A stretch of 28,210 nucleotides of DNA from an uncultured Clostridium sp. GTDB taxonomy: Bacteria; Bacillota; Clostridia; Lachnospirales; Lachnospiraceae. Where the stretch lies: contig CAKSBP010000039.1 of the NCBI GenBank assembly GCA_934438135.1, positions 1 through 28,210 on the forward strand, in the 5' to 3' direction. The notes below the pieces were generated by a model. It was not told where the DNA came from. It made no database searches and saw only the letters and a program-made list of their open reading frames with translations. A program made the translations under genes and the position numbers. This document shows, in pieces, positions 22,061 to 28,210 of the stretch (positions are counted from its first letter, which is position 1; the number at the start of each line of letters is the position of its first letter).

Positions 22061-24007
22061 CTATATTCTGATTTCTATTTTTTTCCGTTCTATTGATGCC
22101 CCAGCTGGAAGTGCATTTATTACAGTCTGCTCCCAAGGAGTTCCTGTTACTCTATCCAGAACTACAATTTTTCCATGATCCGTTCTTGTACGGATTAATC
22201 TTCCACATCCCTGCTTCAGTTTTAATCCCATGTCCGGATAATCAACTGTAATAACCGGATCCTGTCCTTGTTCTTTGGCTTCTTTCCTTTGTACTTCCAA
22301 AAGTGGATCTAACTTTGGAAATGGAAGCTGCCATACAACAAGCAAGGTTAATGCCTCACCTGGCACATCAATTCCTTCCCAGAAATCCACACCAACTAAA
22401 ACAGATGTTTCTTCTTCCCGAAATCTCTGCACCAAATATCCTCTTTCCCCTTTGTCCTCCCAAAGAATTTCAAATGCAAATTCATAATCAGCCAGTGCTT
22501 TTCGGATTCTCTTTACTTCTTCGGTAGAATTTACAAGCACAAGTGTCCGTCCTTCATTTTCCTGCAGCAAAGAAACCATCTTTTGTATTTTTTCAGAAAA
22601 CTCATTTTCTTTATCAGATGGTTCTGACAAAACAATTACTGCCTGTTTCTCAAATTCAAAAGAACTTCCAACGAATGACTTAGATGGTTCTTTTACCCCA
22701 ACAGTCCTTGCAAAATAATCAAAGTTTCCTTTGTTACTTAGGGTTGCAGAAGCAAAAACCACCGGAATATTTTTCTGATACAACTGTTTGTCTAACATTT
22801 CGCTAATCTTACGGGGCACTACCCAAAATGTTCCATCCTTTTTATCCACCCAGGCAATAAATTCTGCTCTGTCTTTCCCGCAGAATCTCGCCAGTGCTGC
22901 TGTTGCCCGTTCCATCTGCCCTTCAAATGCCTGTATCTGAGTTGGTGTCAGAGACTCAATATACAGTTCCTGCTCAATCTGCAGTTCCAGAAGCACATGA
23001 TCCATTGATTGACGAAACGCTGCTGCCACGCGTAACAAAGTTTCCGTTCTTCGAATGGATAATCTCTCGGAACTTTCTCCAGCAATTACTGACGCTTTTA
23101 ATACTTTAAAAAATGCATTGGATGCTTTCTCCAAAGAAACCGTTGCTTTGACCAAAGATGGTCTGGCATCCTGAATCTCCTCCAGGCATTGAATCATACT
23201 GTCAATTTCCTCACGGATAACCGGATTTCCCGCCTGCATAGCTGCTGGAAGCAGAACTTTATGTCCTTCATCAAAAACTACCGCAGAATAGTCTGGAAGA
23301 ATCGACAGCTTCCCGTCCGCAATCCTTTCTTCCCTTGTCCATAAATCGTGGAAGAAAGTCGCATGGTCAACGATAATTAAATCTGCTGCTTCCCTGTAAT
23401 ATTTTCTTGCTTCTACCAGCCTGCAATATCCACGGCTGGAACAGGTATCACATGCCACATACTCATTCCAGCAGATTTGTTTCCAAATCCGATCGGATAT
23501 CTCTGGAATTTCTGAACGCTCTCCCAATGTAGTTGTTAACAGCCACTGCTGCACTTTATCCGAGTCTTTTCCCAGTCCATCTGCATTTTCCGTTGCACGA
23601 ATATCACAAATATATTGACTGGAATCCTTGGCCATTCTGGCATCTACCTGAAGTCCTAAAAGCCGGGAAAGTGTTTCGATATCTCCGGTGCTTCCCGCAA
23701 GCTGTTCCTGAAGTGCCGGCGTCGCACACGCAATCACTACTGGCTTTCCGGTAAATCTGGCATAAGGAATGGCAGATAATAAATAGGCAAATGTTTTTCC
23801 TGTTCCAAGTCCCGCCTCTGCCATATGGACTTTTCCATCACACATAGCATCTGCAATTTGAAATGCAGTGAATATCTGCTCATCTCTCTCTTCTAATCCC
23901 TGCTCCGGCAGAATGTCATATAACACATCTCCAATCCATTCGGATAACTTTCCCTTAAAATCCTGTCTATTTTGAAATTCAAAAGGTATTTTTTTTCTTG
24001 CGCACAT
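22061..24007 (-). CDS. dinG: DinG/XPD-family Fe-S ATP-dependent helicase
   Basis: A 648-residue superfamily 2 DNA helicase, probably a repair helicase unwinding 5'-3'. Visible motifs: Walker A GLGTGKT (66-72), the Fe-S cysteines C134, C186, C189 and C195 (YICD, then ACDTCSSRGYC), motif II DEGH (246-249, DEAH in most relatives), FASATLSN (motif III region), VLVGVDFWEGIDVPGE (motif V) and QGCGRLIRT (motif VI). No exonuclease domain precedes it, unlike B. subtilis DinG. AGGAG lies 8 nt before the ATG. A TATAAT at 24054-24059 may be the promoter. It is the first gene of an operon with the MATE pump; no functional link is evident. Confidence 0.92.
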   Translation of the reverse strand: MCARKKIPFEFQNRQDFKGKLSEWIGDVLYDILPEQGLEERDEQIFTAFQIADAMCDGKVHMAEAGLGTGKTFAYLLSAIPYARFTGKPVVIACATPALQEQLAGSTGDIETLSRLLGLQVDARMAKDSSQYICDIRATENADGLGKDSDKVQQWLLTTTLGERSEIPEISDRIWKQICWNEYVACDTCSSRGYCRLVEARKYYREAADLIIVDHATFFHDLWTREERIADGKLSILPDYSAVVFDEGHKVLLPAAMQAGNPVIREEIDSMIQCLEEIQDARPSLVKATVSLEKASNAFFKVLKASVIAGESSERLSIRRTETLLRVAAAFRQSMDHVLLELQIEQELYIESLTPTQIQAFEGQMERATAALARFCGKDRAEFIAWVDKKDGTFWVVPRKISEMLDKQLYQKNIPVVFASATLSNKGNFDYFARTVGVKEPSKSFVGSSFEFEKQAVIVLSEPSDKENEFSEKIQKMVSLLQENEGRTLVLVNSTEEVKRIRKALADYEFAFEILWEDKGERGYLVQRFREEETSVLVGVDFWEGIDVPGEALTLLVVWQLPFPKLDPLLEVQRKEAKEQGQDPVITVDYPDMGLKLKQGCGRLIRTRTDHGKIVVLDRVTGTPWEQTVINALPAGASIERKKIEIRI

Positions 24008-24103
24008 ATATTTTTCTCCTATGCATCTAGTATGCTGTTTGGTTTTTAGATTATTATAAACTAATCTTTTGAATCGGGCTAGGGATTGAAGATATTTCCA
24101 TAT

Positions 24104-25585
24104 TTACCTTAATCGAAACATCCTATCCGACTTCATCTCCCTGCTGAACTCATTAAAGTCCACATGCTGAAGCACTACTCCTGTTTCATTTGCAAGATTC
24201 ACAATGGCATAAATAGCCTGGTCATAGTTCTCTCCTGTCGAGAGATTATATTCAAACGCATCGAGGAAATTTTGAAAAACTGTTCTCTGTCTGATTTCAA
24301 GTTCTTTGAAATACATTTCTATCTGTTTCCGATACTCTATTACCAATGCAGCTGCCTCATCGTTCAGCTTTGCAATACGACGATATTCTAAAGCATTCAG
24401 TTTCGCATTTTTAATAATCGTTTGAATGCACGTTACCACATAACTGGAAACAGAATAAACTGCCATTGGAACAAACACTCCTGTTCCCCCAGCAACAGAT
24501 GCAATTGCTTTGGTAAAATAAATCGTAGCTGTCGTTTTCACAACCGTGCCTTTCAGTTCTTCATTTAACTCCTCTACACTAATTTCTCCCTTCGAATAGG
24601 CATACACTGAAACACCGCAGTCTATCACTCCACCAGCAATTGCCGTAGCTGCACTTGCATCAGAAATGACCGGAATATTTGCTTTTTTCCCGCCAATTCG
24701 TAAAACAGAGGATAAAAATCCTGTCGCACCTCCTCTTGCTCCACCCTTTACCGTATCAATTCCTATGTTCTTAAGTGCACCTTTTACATCTCCCCCATTT
24801 TGGTATATCTCATAAAAGTTCGTTACACTAGAAACAATTCCATTCGAAAGTGCCCCCATAGCAGCACCTCCTCCAGTTCGTGCAGCAATCTCCTTACAAT
24901 ACTGTTGTCTTTCAAAGTGTTTTGCATATTCCATAATAGATTTTCTCGATAACTTACCATCAGGTCCTCTAAACTGTAATAACTCATCTGTACTTGTTCC
25001 TCCTGATGTTATCCCTGTCTGTGGATCCATTAGACCGTGTTCATTCAAATTTGAAATAATATCCTGATAGGTATCTTTTGAAATTTCACCTTGTTCTTTC
25101 ATTCTCTTTAACTGATTCTTTACCTCAACAACAGTATCCGATGTCGTAACTCTCTGCATCCCGTCATATTTCCTGTCTGCAAAATTTCTCGCTGTGTCAT
25201 GAGGATTATTATTTATCTTTGCCTGTCCTCTTCCTAACACATTTCCATCACGCACCATGCGAAAATCATCTGATGCCGTATGCTCTCCAAAACCACCTTC
25301 GCTCTGAGATACATCTGTCACAGGTACTTTATCAAAATCCTTTTTTCCTTGATTCGCAAGATTTCTGGTAAGTTTTGCACTCTCTATAAACTCAAACAGA
25401 TTTCCCTTTCCCTGTTCATACCCTACCTCATGTCCCGGTCTGGTCATCCGTATTCCCTTTGCACGGAATAAATTCATTCCGTCCATAGACACATCCGTCC
25501 CATGCTGAACACTGCCCGCAATAAAATCACCGGCATAATCTGCTATATGATTTGTTATTTCTTTTTGCGTTTTCTTTTTTAACAT
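24104..25585 (-). CDS. Uncharacterised 493-residue protein with D...QxK motif and glycine-rich membrane-like region
   Basis: I do not recognise the family. Residues 1-125 contain GNLFEFIESAK (61-71) and TASDDFRMVRDGNVLGRGQAKI (broken here as ASDDFRMV, 104-111, and LGRGQAKI, 117-124). The D106/D107 to QAK(121-123) spacing resembles the core of QxK-type PD-(D/E)xK nucleases; that is a guess. Residues 125-235 are polar and helical. Residues about 236-395 are Gly/Ala-rich with several hydrophobic stretches (e.g. SAATAIAGGVIDCGVSVYA, FVPMAVYSVSSYVVTCI), suggesting membrane association. The C-terminus is helical. The GAGGTG site and the ATG lie within 3 nt of the stop of the upstream glycine-zipper gene, so the two are translationally coupled. 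A colicin-like or conflict-system effector is one idea; there is no direct evidence. Confidence 0.7.
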   Translation of the reverse strand: MLKKKTQKEITNHIADYAGDFIAGSVQHGTDVSMDGMNLFRAKGIRMTRPGHEVGYEQGKGNLFEFIESAKLTRNLANQGKKDFDKVPVTDVSQSEGGFGEHTASDDFRMVRDGNVLGRGQAKINNNPHDTARNFADRKYDGMQRVTTSDTVVEVKNQLKRMKEQGEISKDTYQDIISNLNEHGLMDPQTGITSGGTSTDELLQFRGPDGKLSRKSIMEYAKHFERQQYCKEIAARTGGGAAMGALSNGIVSSVTNFYEIYQNGGDVKGALKNIGIDTVKGGARGGATGFLSSVLRIGGKKANIPVISDASAATAIAGGVIDCGVSVYAYSKGEISVEELNEELKGTVVKTTATIYFTKAIASVAGGTGVFVPMAVYSVSSYVVTCIQTIIKNAKLNALEYRRIAKLNDEAAALVIEYRKQIEMYFKELEIRQRTVFQNFLDAFEYNLSTGENYDQAIYAIVNLANETGVVLQHVDFNEFSREMKSDRMFRLR

Positions 25586-25588
25586 TAT

Positions 25589-26659
25589 CTACACCTCAGT
25601 TGGGATCCGGTTCCCTGCTTCTTTTGCCTCATCCAGAATATTTTCGGCATTACCATCAATATTTCCTTCCTTATCAAGTAATGGAGCCGCAAGCACTTTA
25701 TATAAAATCTGAGCCATCAGCCATGAAATATGTAACGTTTTCTGCTGTTTCTGCGTAAGCTTCCGGTAGTCAATCTTAATCTGCATACCAAACAGCTTTC
25801 TGATTTTGTTTCTAAAATAGTGTTCCTGCACCTTATAGGATTCCTGATACACACTCTCTAAATCCATCAGAACTGGTAAATACTTTTGGGCATAGTTTAA
25901 AATAAATTCTTTATAACTATTTGATAATTCAGAAATTCCTTGTAAAACAGAGGTCATCGTTTTCATTTGTTCCGCTGCTTTCTTTGCCTCTGAATACGTC
26001 TCTTCTGCCTTGGCCAGATTCTCCTCCGCCTTAGCTGCCATGATAAAACCTGCTGCTGCCAGCACTGGACCCGCTACAATGCCACCAAGAACCATCGTTC
26101 CTCCTGCCATTCCCATTCCTCCTGCTGCCAGAGACCCACCGCCAAACCACGCAAGTGTAGCATTTGTAGCAGCAGCTCCTGACAAGGTTGCAATTGCTGT
26201 TCCAGTGGAAGCACTGGCAAACATCATGGCACCTCCATAGGTTGCTACGCCTGCTAATGCCCCTGCCCCCAGCGAAGCTACTCCACCTTTCATAATTTCT
26301 GTTGCCTTTATAGATGCAACTTGCATTTTTTTCAAATTTCCTGTTTCAGATGCTTTCAAATGATTACTTGTATTAACATTCCCTTCTACATTCACTTTTT
26401 TAAAATGATGAAACAATTCAACAAACTTTCCCATCTGTTTTGACCATACATTAAGTTTTACCTCTCCTAATACATCTAAATCTTCTGAGGTAATTTTTCG
26501 TTGAGATTCTAACTCTTTCTCAGCTTTTGTATATTTCGTCTGTGCCTGGTTAATTAAATCCTTTGCTTTCGAATTGTCTGATACAGCTTTTCCACCCTTT
26601 ACAAGTCCAGCTGCTCCTGCTATTCCAGCGATCCCGGCTAAAATAAATGGTACTGGCAT
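25589..26659 (-). CDS. Uncharacterised glycine-zipper membrane protein
   Basis: A 356-residue protein of unknown function. It starts with a hydrophobic Gly/Ala segment (residues 4-22, FILAGIAGIAGAAGLVKGG), then a coiled-coil stretch (about 30-60). Residues 124-210 are a long Gly/Ala repeat block (e.g. LSGAAATNATLAWFGGGSLA, GGTMVLGGIVAGPVLAAAGF) with glycine spacing typical of helix-packing glycine zippers. A second coiled coil follows (210-245), then a helical C-terminus. I have seen this Gly-rich pattern only in proteins without an assigned role. Its ATG overlaps the stop of the upstream Cys-cluster gene (TAATG), and AAGGAGG lies inside that gene. The downstream gene starts 3 nt after its stop. 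The three must be made together. Confidence 0.78.
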   Translation of the reverse strand: MPVPFILAGIAGIAGAAGLVKGGKAVSDNSKAKDLINQAQTKYTKAEKELESQRKITSEDLDVLGEVKLNVWSKQMGKFVELFHHFKKVNVEGNVNTSNHLKASETGNLKKMQVASIKATEIMKGGVASLGAGALAGVATYGGAMMFASASTGTAIATLSGAAATNATLAWFGGGSLAAGGMGMAGGTMVLGGIVAGPVLAAAGFIMAAKAEENLAKAEETYSEAKKAAEQMKTMTSVLQGISELSNSYKEFILNYAQKYLPVLMDLESVYQESYKVQEHYFRNKIRKLFGMQIKIDYRKLTQKQQKTLHISWLMAQILYKVLAAPLLDKEGNIDGNAENILDEAKEAGNRIPTEV

Positions 26660-26919
26660 TACTGATTCCTCCTTAACATCTGGCAGCTTTGAATATTTAA
26701 CTTTATATATTCTTCATAACTCATGCTATCCTGAAAGTAATGATACATGGCATTGATATTACATTTTTCTGGACGCTTCTCATAAATGGTGCAGAGATTT
26801 GTTCTTTTATCAAAATACAGACAAATTCCTGTTCCATCATCTAAATCTAAGTAAAGTTTAGAGCGTCCAATACTTCGACAGCAGCAGCCACATTTTTTGC
26901 ATGGATATGCAATAGTCAT
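26659..26919 (-). CDS. YkgJ-family cysteine-cluster protein (small)
   Basis: An 86-residue protein with the CxxCxxCC pattern of the YkgJ group: C7, C10, C13 and C14 (PCKKCGCCC), then C33, C43, and RPEKC53 (the usual RPxxC). Members are thought to bind zinc or an Fe-S cluster, and function is mostly unknown. It has no membrane segment. The start at 26919 has only a weak GGTGA site; a promoter with TGCTATAAT lies at 26966-26974. It is first in the operon with the glycine-zipper and 493-residue proteins, overlapping the former by one base. A modifying or metal-loading role for its partners is inference. Confidence 0.8.
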   Translation of the reverse strand: MTIAYPCKKCGCCCRSIGRSKLYLDLDDGTGICLYFDKRTNLCTIYEKRPEKCNINAMYHYFQDSMSYEEYIKLNIQSCQMLRRNQ

Positions 26920-26965
26920 TTTTTGTCACCAGCTTTTCATCGTTGTATTTATAAAGCATAAAAGT

Positions 26966-26974
26966 ATTATAGCA
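26966..26974 (-). promoter_or_regulatory. Extended -10 promoter of the Cys-cluster operon
   Basis: TGCTATAAT on the minus strand about 47 bp before the start at 26919. No good -35 is seen, as is common with extended -10 sites. Confidence 0.5.
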
Positions 26975-27039
26975 AAAAACCTCCTCCGCCATCTACACTT
27001 AAAAGCCCAGATACCAGAGAAGGACATTATCCCCTTACA

Positions 27040-27201
27040 CTATTGTGAAATTTTCTTTGTTCTTTCATATTCCATATTAATATTCTTATGACGTTTCTGA
27101 ACTTTGCCTACACCAATTTTTTTCTCTCCGTAAAAGAAATTACTTTTTCCTTTCTTTTCTTCTAACAACTGTTTTAATTTTTCCATATCTTTTGCTGACA
27201 T
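27040..27201 (-). CDS. Small 53-residue lysine-rich protein
   Basis: Reads MSAKDMEKLKQLLEEKKGKS and continues with NFFYGEKKIGVGKVQKRHKN to a TAG stop. The start ATG has GGAGG 8 nt upstream, which is the main reason to call it real. It is highly basic, with a helical N-terminus and no Cys or membrane segment. Function unknown; a nucleic-acid- or ribosome-associated role would be guesswork. It lies between a decayed P-type ATPase and the Cys-cluster operon on the same strand, about 120 bp before the latter. Confidence 0.65.
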   Translation of the reverse strand: MSAKDMEKLKQLLEEKKGKSNFFYGEKKIGVGKVQKRHKNINMEYERTKKISQ

Positions 27202-27227
27202 ATTTTATTCCTCCAATTAATGCTTAC

Positions 27228-27255
27228 GAAATAAGTTCACTTAACGATTTATTTC
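27228..27255. repeat. Small inverted repeat upstream of the 53-residue gene
   Basis: GAAATAA (27228-27234) pairs with TTATTTC (27249-27255). It may be an operator or a terminator of the ATPase remnant. Otherwise 27202-27316 holds nothing I can support. Confidence 0.25.
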
Positions 27256-27316
27256 TGCTTACACGGCAGTTCTTTACATGCAACACCTAAAATTAGGATT
27301 CACATGATTCAACCTT

Positions 27317-28162
27317 CTATACTTTATCACACTTTATTATATTAATGCAAATATTATATTTGCTCGAACATTCTCTTAATATTAATATAACAGCAGTAAA
27401 GCTTAACATCATTGAAAATGTTAGATTTAATTTAATCGTTGTCATCATTTTCTTTGATAAATCTAATAAATGCTGTAGTTCTTCAATTTTATCGTCTACC
27501 AGAGCTATATCAGCTGCATCGACTGCAATATCACTTCCAAATCCACCCATTGCAATGCAAACAATCTGCCACAACATCTGAAATTTGAAACTGATGAGCA
27601 ATACTGTTTGCTACTCTTTGGTTATCTCCTGTAAGCAGCACAGGATTTACACCAGTCTTCATGATGCATGCTATTACCTTTGACATATTGCTTCTCAAGA
27701 CATCTGCCATTGCAATAATTCCTATTAGGCTTCTATTGATACACACATAAATAACAGTACAGCCTTCATTAAAATATTTCTGAGCAATCCCAGTAATCTT
27801 GTCTGTTTTGATTTGATTCTCTTTTAATAGTTTAAGATTCCCTGCAATAACTTGCTTCCTTTCTACCACTGACTCAACGCCTCGACCTGGAAGCATGATA
27901 AATTTATCTGGTCTTTTGATTTCTAATCTTGTTCCTGAATGTAACAATTTACCAATGATTTCCCTAATAGATGTTCTGAAGCCTTTTCTGCAATTGCAGT
28001 TAACTGATATAATTCTTTATCAGAGTAATCAGCATTTACACTTTTCACGGCACTTACTTTCGGCGTTCTAAAGGTAAGTGCCCCGGTTTTATCAAAGCAT
28101 ATTTGGGATACCTGAGCAAGTCTTTCCAATGCATCTTGTATGATATTTATATAAGCTAAATA
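27317..28162 (-). pseudogene. Decayed heavy-metal P1B-type ATPase
   Basis: Three minus-strand reading-frame pieces of one P-type metal ATPase (ZntA/CadA/CopA type). Piece 1 (28162-27923) holds CFDKTGALTFRTPKV, the phosphorylation site, in which DKTGTLT has become DKTGALT. Piece 2 (27947-27531) holds LPGRGVESVV and VLLTGDNQRVANSI. Piece 3 (27601-27317) holds AMGGFGSDIAVDAADIALVDD, split as AMGGFGSDIAVD and AADIALVDD. Frames shift between pieces. Around 27550-27570 the text jumps from VVAD to CIAMGG, dropping roughly 40 residues that include the essential GDGxND. The N-terminal half (metal-binding and first membrane segments) is missing: an in-frame TGA lies at 28163-28165 and only non-coding AT-rich DNA follows to the window end. 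The last membrane segments are also frameshifted. It cannot be active. Confidence 0.85.
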
Positions 28163-28210
28163 TCACATTTCCTTTCTTTTTTATTTGTGATTTATAATAC
28201 ATTCAGATGT
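28163..28210. other. AT-rich sequence at the broken end of the ATPase
   Basis: No coding potential is seen on either strand. On the minus strand AGAAAGGAAATGTGA looks like a ribosome site with an ATG followed at once by a stop. This may mark where the ATPase gene was cut by a deletion or insertion. Confidence 0.3.

Noticed and set aside
24048..24067. AGATTA/TAATCT inverted repeat as a terminator of the 493-residue gene
   Set aside because: It lies beyond that gene's end by only a short, weak A/T stem with no T run on the minus strand, and overlaps the likely -10 of the DinG gene.
1..28210. CRISPR array, tRNA or rRNA genes, insertion sequence
   Set aside because: No regularly spaced repeats with unique spacers, no cloverleaf or rRNA segments, and no transposase or terminal repeats were seen.

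Overview
The window looks like chromosome of a low-GC, anaerobic, gut- or rumen-type Firmicute, most likely a Lachnospiraceae member. This rests on AT-rich DNA, strong AGGAGG ribosome sites, TATAAT promoters, GH127/GH43/GH5 plant-wall enzymes, an OPT transporter, a MATE pump, and LysR, AraC and XRE regulators. The genus is not resolved. No rRNA, tRNA or CRISPR array was seen.

Layout. (a) 1-4025, sugar locus: the 3'-truncated start of an oligopeptide/oligosaccharide-type ABC permease, a GH127 beta-L-arabinofuranosidase (minus), and a divergent AraC regulator whose promoter is almost consensus. (b) 4055-7477, a minus-strand four-gene operon of enzyme-like proteins with eroded active sites: XRE regulator, polyprenyl-synthase-like protein without DDxxD motifs, SPASM protein without the radical-SAM CxxxCxxC, and a KAS-III-like protein that keeps only the catalytic Cys. 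This is the best candidate for an undescribed system. (c) 7847-10220: xpt (minus), a divergent LysR regulator, and a DUF1275 membrane protein. (d) 10417-14203: an XRE-AlaA fusion protein divergent from a secreted CBM2-GH5 cellulase; between them lies an array of AAAGTTCATTTT direct repeats. (e) 14484-18886: an OPT transporter and a large secreted GH43-CBM6-CBM13-CBM2 arabinosidase. (f) 19103-20596: two phage-type genes, an endolysin without signal peptide and a small sigma-like regulator. (g) 20678-24007: DinG-family helicase followed by a MATE pump. (h) 24104-26919: a tightly coupled operon of a YkgJ-type Cys-cluster protein, a glycine-zipper membrane protein and a 493-residue protein with a D...QxK motif; function unknown. 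(i) 27040-28162: a 53-residue small protein and a decayed metal P-type ATPase.

How it fits together. The carbohydrate genes suggest outside attack on cellulose/arabinoxylan by two CBM2-bearing secreted enzymes, with intracellular trimming of imported arabino-oligosaccharides by GH127. The divergent arrangements (AraC/GH127, LysR/xpt, XRE-AlaA/cellulase) suggest local control, but only by inference. Operons (b) and (h) have no assigned function and deserve most attention.
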